The notes under the pieces were generated by a model that ran no database searches, was not told where the DNA came from, and saw only the letters and a list, made by a program, of their open reading frames with translations. Of a stretch of 18,342 bases of DNA, positions 13,670 through 18,342 are shown in pieces. Each line of letters begins with the position of its first letter. Position 1 is the first letter of the stretch. Origin of the DNA: Kiritimatiellales bacterium (GTDB taxonomy: Bacteria; Verrucomicrobiota; Kiritimatiellia; Kiritimatiellales; Pontiellaceae); NCBI GenBank assembly GCA_030630445.1, contig DAOVNC010000013.1:1-18342 (forward strand). Reading direction: 5' to 3'. The position numbers and the translations under genes are program-made.

Positions 13670-15502
13670 CTACATCCTTATCCGCTCGCTAAGCAGGAGG
13701 ATATCCTTGAGTTGCACCTCGTTCTTGGCGGTTGCCCAACGCTTCTCGAATTCGGGATGCTGTACAATATGCGCGATAGCGGCAAGCGCTTTGAGGTGCA
13801 TGCTGCGCATATCGCGGCTACCGGCAATCACAAAGAACGCCTTCACCGAAGTGTCCGTTTCGAACGATATGCCCTCGCGGCTGCGCACCAGCAAAATCTT
13901 AAAGAGCCCATCCCCCTCGACGATAATGTGCGGGATGGCCACGAACGGCGTAACCACGCAACTGCCCTGTGCGGCGCGCTCCGCGAATTTGCTGCGGATT
14001 TCCTCTTCCGAAAGCGACAACTCCTGTTCCAACGATTGGGCAATCGCATCGAGCAGGCTCTCCGGCGTGGCACCGGGTTCAAGGTCGATCGCGTCGGCGG
14101 TTTTGAGGATTTCATCGAAGGCGTCATGCACCACTTCGTCGCGGTCGTGGATGATTTCGTACAGCTCCTTTTCCAGCGAATCGGTCGAAAGGTTCCGGTT
14201 CACGACCCCCTCGGCGAGGTGCAAAAGCGCATAGTCCATATTGGTACGCTTTCGCCCGTAGAAGAAATAGATCAGCAGTCCCAGCACAACCAAACCGAGG
14301 CTGATCTCGATGGCTGCCATGCCCATGTCGTAGATCAAAAATGAAAAGCAGGCGATTCCAAACAGGGGCAGCCACGGGCAAAACGGCACGCGAAAGGTTG
14401 GGCGATAATTGGTGAGCTTGCTCTTCCGCATCACCAGCACGGCCGCCGCCGAAAGAATGTAGGAGCTGATCACCACCGCCGAGGCGGCCTTTACCAGTTT
14501 TTCAATATCGAGCAGCAGCGACGCCAGGATAACCGCACCCGTCAGCACAATCGCCACCGTCGGCGAGCCTTGCTTGTTTACCTTCGCCGTAAACGGTGGC
14601 AGCAAGTTGTCGCGACCAAGCGCCAGCGGATAGCGCGAGGCCGACATGATCCCCGCGTTCGCCGTGGTGATGAATGCCAGCACCGCCGCAACCGTAATCG
14701 CGATATAGCCGACCGGTCCGGCGAAAATGCGCGCGGTGTCGGCAATCGGCGTGAACGAATCCGCCAGTTCATCCGCCGGAAGAACTCCAACCGTCACCGT
14801 CAACAGCAAGGCATAGAGCACCGTGATAGCGACGGTGGCGGCGATGAAGCCGGCCGGAATGTTCCGTCGCGGATTGCGCACTTCCTCGGCAATGGTCGCG
14901 GTCTTCAGCAAACCTCCAAAGGAGACAAAGACAAAACCGGCCGTGGAAAAAATCGCCCTGATTCCACCGCCCTCGACAATGAATGGACGGAAGTGCGAAA
15001 GCTGAATATTAGGCGCGCCGAGGGCAAAATACCCCCCCATCAGCAGGAGCAGTGAAAACACGAGCACCACTTCGAACTTGGCGGCCGCTTCCGTACCTTT
15101 AATGTTGAGAGCAACAAAAAAAAACGTCACCGGAGCCGCGGTGGCAAACAGGGGAACCCGTCCGCCGCTCAAAAGAAACACCACCTCGGCCAGGCCGAAG
15201 ACTGCAAAAGCCGTTTTGAGCGACAGTGCAAACCAGCTGAGCAATCCCGAAACCGTGCCGACCAGCGGGCCAAGGCTGCGGGTCAGGAAATAGTAGTCGC
15301 CGCCCGCCTTGGGCATTGCCGTCGCCAGCTCGATCACGCTGAACACGCCAATGAGAGCCAGCATTCCTGCAATCAAATAGGAAACGACCATCGCCGGGCC
15401 GACCAGCGAAAAGGCCAAGCCCGGCAACACGAAAATACCGGAGCTAATCATCGCCCCGGCGGCAATGCAAAAAACATCCGTAAATCCTAATCCCTTTTTC
15501 AT
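13670..15502 (-). CDS. APC-family amino-acid permease fused to a PTS EIIA (type 2) domain
   Basis: A 610-residue fusion. Residues 1-415 are an APC/amino-acid permease with about twelve membrane segments; it opens with GAMISSGIFVLPG (16-28), the unwound substrate-binding helix of the superfamily, and has AKAGGDYYFLTRSLG-like sequence near 64-78. Residues 417-475 are a charged linker. Residues 476-610 form an EIIA domain of the fructose/mannitol/Ntr type: SLLDAIAQSLEQELSLSEEEI, then VVTPFVAIPHIIVEG with the phospho-acceptor His525, and MHLKALAAIAHIVQHPEF. The domain would let PTS phosphate flux gate amino-acid uptake; this is inferred, since no EI or HPr gene is here. The start codon lies six bases after the rlmN stop and the AGGG ribosome-binding site falls in the last rlmN codons, so translation is probably coupled. 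A T9 run lies in the coding strand at 15116-15124. Confidence 0.88.
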   Translation of the reverse strand: MKKGLGFTDVFCIAAGAMISSGIFVLPGLAFSLVGPAMVVSYLIAGMLALIGVFSVIELATAMPKAGGDYYFLTRSLGPLVGTVSGLLSWFALSLKTAFAVFGLAEVVFLLSGGRVPLFATAAPVTFFFVALNIKGTEAAAKFEVVLVFSLLLLMGGYFALGAPNIQLSHFRPFIVEGGGIRAIFSTAGFVFVSFGGLLKTATIAEEVRNPRRNIPAGFIAATVAITVLYALLLTVTVGVLPADELADSFTPIADTARIFAGPVGYIAITVAAVLAFITTANAGIMSASRYPLALGRDNLLPPFTAKVNKQGSPTVAIVLTGAVILASLLLDIEKLVKAASAVVISSYILSAAAVLVMRKSKLTNYRPTFRVPFCPWLPLFGIACFSFLIYDMGMAAIEISLGLVVLGLLIYFFYGRKRTNMDYALLHLAEGVVNRNLSTDSLEKELYEIIHDRDEVVHDAFDEILKTADAIDLEPGATPESLLDAIAQSLEQELSLSEEEIRSKFAERAAQGSCVVTPFVAIPHIIVEGDGLFKILLVRSREGISFETDTSVKAFFVIAGSRDMRSMHLKALAAIAHIVQHPEFEKRWATAKNEVQLKDILLLSERIRM

Positions 15503-15508
15503 GGACGG

Positions 15509-16537
15509 CTATATCCCTTTCTTGTGCTGCACCAGCTGCCCGCAGGCGGCGGCGATGTCCGCGCCGAGCGAGTAGCGCAAGGTTGTATCGAACCCCGCGG
15601 CCTTCAGGCGGTCTGCGAAGGCTTTCCTCTCCAACTGCGGCGTACCCCGCAGGTTGCAACCCGCATATTCATTGAACGGAATTATATTGATGTGCGCCGG
15701 GATGTCGCGCAAATAGTTCACTAAGGCCTGAAAATCCTCGTCGCCATCGTTGACCCCGGAAAGCATCAGGTATTCGATCATCACCTTTCCGTGGCGAGAG
15801 GTTTCGAGCAGCGACTCGCGCAGCATATCGAGCGTATATTTCCGCGCCTGCGGCATCAGTTTTTCGCGCACCTCCTGCCGCGCGCTGTGTAGGCTGAGCG
15901 CCAGCTGCACATCCGGATGTTTCTCTGAAAAGCGTTCCATCGCATGCGGAATACCAACCGTCGAAACCATCAGTCGTGAACCCGCATAGTTAAAGAAGGG
16001 CGCGGCGCGCAGAAAGTCCAAGGATTGGAAAAGGGGTTCGAGGTTCAGCAACGGCTCACCCATTCCCATGAAAACCACGTTGCGGATCGACCGCCCCTCC
16101 GGTTTCACGATCCGGCTGGCCTGCGTCACTTGATCGAGAATCTCGTCGGCGGTCAGGTTGCGCGTAAAACCCATCTTGCCGGTTGCGCAAAAACTGCAAG
16201 AACACGCGCAGCCTACCTGCGAGGAAATGCACAGCGACGTCCGGCCCGTCGCAGGCCGCAGGACAACGCTCTCTATAAGGTGCCCGTCGGTGGTTTTGAA
16301 AACCAACTTGCTCGCGCCGTCGATTTCCGAATCGTGTCGCTCCGTAAATTCCAACACCTGGAAGTCGATGTTGCGGGCAAATTCACCCCGGGCATCCTCC
16401 GGCAATTCGGCCAAGGCCCCGGCCCGGCCCAGCGCATTCTTGAAAAGCGCGTTGCGGAATAGCTTTATCCGGTGCGGTTGCACCGCATTGCGGATGCGTA
16501 GCGCCTCGATGGCATCGGTGTCGTAGATGGAAACCAT
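15509..16537 (-). CDS. rlmN: Radical-SAM rRNA/tRNA adenine-C2 methyltransferase (RlmN type)
   Basis: RlmN methylates C2 of A2503 in 23S rRNA and of A37 in some tRNAs. The 342-residue protein has the radical-SAM cluster cysteines Cys110, Cys114 and Cys117 (CACSCSFCATG). It also keeps both mechanism-specific cysteines: Cys103 (SLCISSQVG) and Cys332 (AAACGQL), which carry the methyl relay and thiyl chemistry. VVFMGMGEPLLN near 154-165 and LALSLHS near 212-218 are standard. GEPL and SQVGC favour RlmN over the resistance enzyme Cfr, which has GEAL and SQCGC. The N-terminal domain is shorter than in E. coli (342 versus 384 residues), nearer to Cfr length. No ribosome-binding site is visible before the ATG at 16537, and a terminator hairpin ends 16 bases upstream. 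Rlmn is followed six bases later by the permease-EIIA gene. Confidence 0.92.
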   Translation of the reverse strand: MVSIYDTDAIEALRIRNAVQPHRIKLFRNALFKNALGRAGALAELPEDARGEFARNIDFQVLEFTERHDSEIDGASKLVFKTTDGHLIESVVLRPATGRTSLCISSQVGCACSCSFCATGKMGFTRNLTADEILDQVTQASRIVKPEGRSIRNVVFMGMGEPLLNLEPLFQSLDFLRAAPFFNYAGSRLMVSTVGIPHAMERFSEKHPDVQLALSLHSARQEVREKLMPQARKYTLDMLRESLLETSRHGKVMIEYLMLSGVNDGDEDFQALVNYLRDIPAHINIIPFNEYAGCNLRGTPQLERKAFADRLKAAGFDTTLRYSLGADIAAACGQLVQHKKGI

Positions 16538-16553
16538 GAAGAAGTTATAAAAG

Positions 16554-16579
16554 AAAAGGCCGGCAAATGCCGACCTTTT
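16554..16579 (-). terminator. Intrinsic terminator after the zinc-ribbon/EIIA gene
   Basis: On the minus strand the arms AAAAGGTCGGCA and TGCCGGCCTTTT pair over 12 positions with one G-U wobble and a two-base loop, followed by a T-rich stretch (TTTTCTTTTAT). It lies just past the zinc-ribbon/EIIA stop codon and directly before the rlmN start codon. Confidence 0.85.
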
Positions 16580-16600
16580 ATTCGTGGAAGCGCCCGTCGG

Positions 16601-17446
16601 CTATTTAATCATTTTCTTGGTGGTTTTGATCAACGCCTTCCAGAGGTCCTCTCCGGTCGTTGCGGCAAGCAAGGCCTCGCTCGCTTCCTTTTCGCGGAAG
16701 ATGCGCGAGAGCCCGGAGATCAGCTTTAGATAAAACGCACTTGTCGCGGTCGGAATCATCATGAAGAAAAAGATTCGCGTGAGCGTTCGGCCCGGCCCGC
16801 CAAATTTGATGCCTTTCTTGTGAATGCCCACCACTAGGGTCAATCCGCCACCTTCGACCCCGCGAACGTGCGGGAACGCGATACTGTTGTCTACCGCCGT
16901 GCTCACGATGGCTTCGCGCTGAAGCGCGAGGTCGAGCAAATGCTCGCCGTCTTCCACAAAGCCCTCGTCGGCCATGCGGGTGCAGATCTCGCCCAGCACC
17001 TCTTCGGGGGTGGTGCCCTTGAGCGAAACCATCATCAGCTCCGGCGCAGTAAAACGGCCAATACCGGTTTTGCGGGCCTCGCCATAGACCCGGTTGGTCC
17101 GTTCGCGCTCGACGAGCTGTTCCGGATAATAGAGGAAGCGGGCGCAGTTGGGGCAGCGCTGCATCTGATCGGCCTTGTGCACGCTTTGCACCATGCTTTT
17201 GGTGAGGGCCATTCCGCAGCCCGCACAGATTCCGTTGGCCACCGGAACAATCGCTTCCGGGTGCTTTTGCAGTAAGCGGTTGAAGTGCGCCTTCACCTGC
17301 TGCGGCAAATCGGAGCCCAAGGCCACAATCGACTTCTCAAGCTCCTCGAGCCGGGCCTTCGGCATCGAAGCCTTTTTCTGCATGTCCGCCACGACCAGTT
17401 CCTGAAGCTGAATGAGTTGGTTGATCAGTTTATGAGTTGTTGTCAT
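16601..17446 (-). CDS. Zinc-ribbon protein fused to a PTS EIIA (Ntr-like) domain
   Basis: A 281-residue protein with two parts. Residues 1-65 are helical and charged (LINQLIQLQELVVADMQKK, KARLEELEKSIVAL), probably a short coiled coil. A C4 zinc ribbon follows: Cys74/Cys77 in NGICAGCGMAL and Cys98/Cys101 in QRCPNCARFLYYPE. This resembles the C-terminal zf-RING_7 ribbon of the CT398/DUF164 proteins, which also follow a coiled coil. Residues 132-281 are a type 2 EIIA domain (TAPELMMVSLKGTTPEEVLGEICTRM), with the phospho-acceptor His193 in NSIAFPHVRG, VVGIHKKGIKFGG, and a helical end. It has no membrane segment and is presumably cytoplasmic. The combination suggests a regulator whose activity depends on phosphorylation by PTS components; the target is unknown. 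Upstream is gatB, ended by its own terminator; a second EIIA domain is encoded downstream, fused to the permease after rlmN. Confidence 0.82.
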   Translation of the reverse strand: MTTTHKLINQLIQLQELVVADMQKKASMPKARLEELEKSIVALGSDLPQQVKAHFNRLLQKHPEAIVPVANGICAGCGMALTKSMVQSVHKADQMQRCPNCARFLYYPEQLVERERTNRVYGEARKTGIGRFTAPELMMVSLKGTTPEEVLGEICTRMADEGFVEDGEHLLDLALQREAIVSTAVDNSIAFPHVRGVEGGGLTLVVGIHKKGIKFGGPGRTLTRIFFFMMIPTATSAFYLKLISGLSRIFREKEASEALLAATTGEDLWKALIKTTKKMIK

Positions 17447-17538
17447 TTAATTAGGTTCCCCGCGTTTACCAAAGTGAGGACGGAGGATAACACGTATTGA
17501 AAATATGGAAAGCGCAACGCGTATAATTTAGTTGCCCG

Positions 17539-17562
17539 AAAAAACCCGGTCACGAGCCGGTT
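17539..17562 (-). terminator. Intrinsic terminator at the gatB end
   Basis: On the minus strand AACCGG (17562-17557) pairs with CCGGGTT (17549-17543) around the loop CTCGTGA, with one bulged base, and a run of six T follows (17544-17539). The stem overlaps the gatB TAA stop codon at 17563-17561. Confidence 0.7.
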
Positions 17563-18342
17563 AGCGGTCCAGTTTTTGCTTGAGCATCTGCATGACGGCA
17601 CCGGGGTTGGCCTTGCCCCGGCTAGCCTTCATCACCTGTCCCATCAGGAAATTGATGGATGCGGCGTTGCCCGCCTTGTATTCCTCGACGGGCTTCGGGT
17701 TGCCGGCAATGGCCTCGTCGGCCCAGCCTTCGAGCGCGGAGTCGTCGGAAACCTGCGCCAAACCTTTTTCCTCGACGATCTGCTTCGGTTCGCCGCCATC
17801 GTTGAAAATAGTTTCGAAGACCTGTTTTCCCGCGCCGGTACTGATGGTCTTGGCATCGATGAGCGCAATGATTTCCGCCAGCTTTTCGGGTGCCACCTTC
17901 GACTCGGAAATGGCGACATCCTGTTCGGAAAGCAAGCGCATCATTTCGCCCATGACAAAGTTGGAGACCGCTTTGGCATTTTGGGTATGCTGCATGGCCA
18001 GCTCGAACCAGTCGGATGTGGCCTTGTCGGCAGTCAGCACGCCGGCATCGTATTCGGGAAGGCCCAGTTTTTCCACATACCGCTCGCGTCGCTGCGCGGG
18101 AAGTTCTGGCAGCTCGGAACGCCATTGCTCGACCTGCTCGGCGGAAATCTTGACCGGCATGAGGTCGGGTTCGGGAAAATAGCGGTATTCATAGGCTTCT
18201 TCTTTAGTGCGCTGAACAAATGTCTTTTTGTTTTTTGAGTCATAGCCACGGGTTTCTTGTGATATTTGTTTTCCTTGATTAAGTAGCTTTTGTTGACGGT
18301 TAATTTCATAATTAATGGCGTCTTTCAGGAATTTAAAAGAAT
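17561..18342 (-). CDS. gatB: Asp-tRNA(Asn)/Glu-tRNA(Gln) amidotransferase subunit B, C-terminal part (runs off right edge)
   Basis: GatB is the tRNA-binding kinase/amidation subunit of GatCAB, which turns misacylated Asp-tRNA(Asn) and Glu-tRNA(Gln) into the correct amides. The frame is open from the window edge: 60 codons upstream of an internal Met at 18160, then 199 residues to the stop. The 60 codons give the family blocks FKFLKDAINYEINRQ, QETRGY and EAYEYRYFPEPDL; the rest has QVEQWRSELPELPAQRRERY and the C-terminal YqeY-like tRNA-binding tail (ASINFLMGQVMKASRGKANP, near the end). About 220 N-terminal residues lie beyond the edge. Base composition changes sharply within the gene: 55 of 162 bases are G or C at 18181-18342, against 35 of 60 at 18121-18180. 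Its presence agrees with the non-discriminating look of AspRS here. Confidence 0.95.
   Translation of the reverse strand, partial: SFKFLKDAINYEINRQQKLLNQGKQISQETRGYDSKNKKTFVQRTKEEAYEYRYFPEPDLMPVKISAEQVEQWRSELPELPAQRRERYVEKLGLPEYDAGVLTADKATSDWFELAMQHTQNAKAVSNFVMGEMMRLLSEQDVAISESKVAPEKLAEIIALIDAKTISTGAGKQVFETIFNDGGEPKQIVEEKGLAQVSDDSALEGWADEAIAGNPKPVEEYKAGNAASINFLMGQVMKASRGKANPGAVMQMLKQKLDR

Noticed and set aside
15509..16537. Cfr antibiotic-resistance methyltransferase
   Set aside because: The length is Cfr-like, but the GEPL and SQVGC motifs are those of RlmN, and the setting is chromosomal housekeeping without mobile elements.

Overview
The window is an ordinary bacterial chromosome segment of moderately high GC: the parts I counted are about 57%, and a short low-GC stretch sits at the right edge. 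It is packed with housekeeping genes, most on the minus strand, and holds no rRNA, tRNA, CRISPR array, transposase or phage gene that I can see. The organism cannot be fixed from this alone. RecD2, a GatCAB-type amidotransferase with a probably non-discriminating AspRS, PTS EIIA fusions and degenerate heptamer repeats in spacers would fit a Gram-negative from the PVC group (for example Kiritimatiellota). That placement is a low-confidence inference.

Layout, left to right. (1) 1-3992, minus: murB, a frameshifted DUF523 gene, a membrane transglutaminase-like protein, an FmdB-type zinc ribbon and the start of recD2, which runs off the left edge. (2) 4055-4825, plus: a SpoU/TrmH rRNA methyltransferase that converges on aspS across a bidirectional terminator. 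(3) 4971-9287, minus: a small two-membrane-segment HlyD-like protein, an HU/IHF protein with a good promoter, hisS and aspS. (4) 9593-11233, plus: a helical signalling-type protein ending in a histidine-kinase dimerisation region that has lost its histidine. (5) 11266-13506, minus: the acetolactate synthase pair ilvB-ilvN. (6) 13670-17446, minus: a zinc-ribbon/EIIA fusion, rlmN, and an amino-acid permease with a C-terminal EIIA domain. (7) 17561-18342, minus: the C-terminal half of gatB, running off the right edge.

How the genes relate. AspRS and GatB probably work together to make Asn-tRNA by transamidation. IlvBN starts branched-chain amino-acid synthesis. Two separate EIIA (PTS-Ntr-like) modules, both with the phospho-acceptor histidine, flank rlmN; one is built into an amino-acid transporter and one is attached to a zinc ribbon. 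This suggests a phosphorylation-controlled amino-acid transport circuit and is the best candidate for a little-described system here.

Other notable points: heptamer-periodic repeats in three spacers that run up to or into gene ends and appear to supply ribosome-binding sites; a sharp GC drop inside gatB at its most conserved block; and 9-base homopolymers inside two genes.
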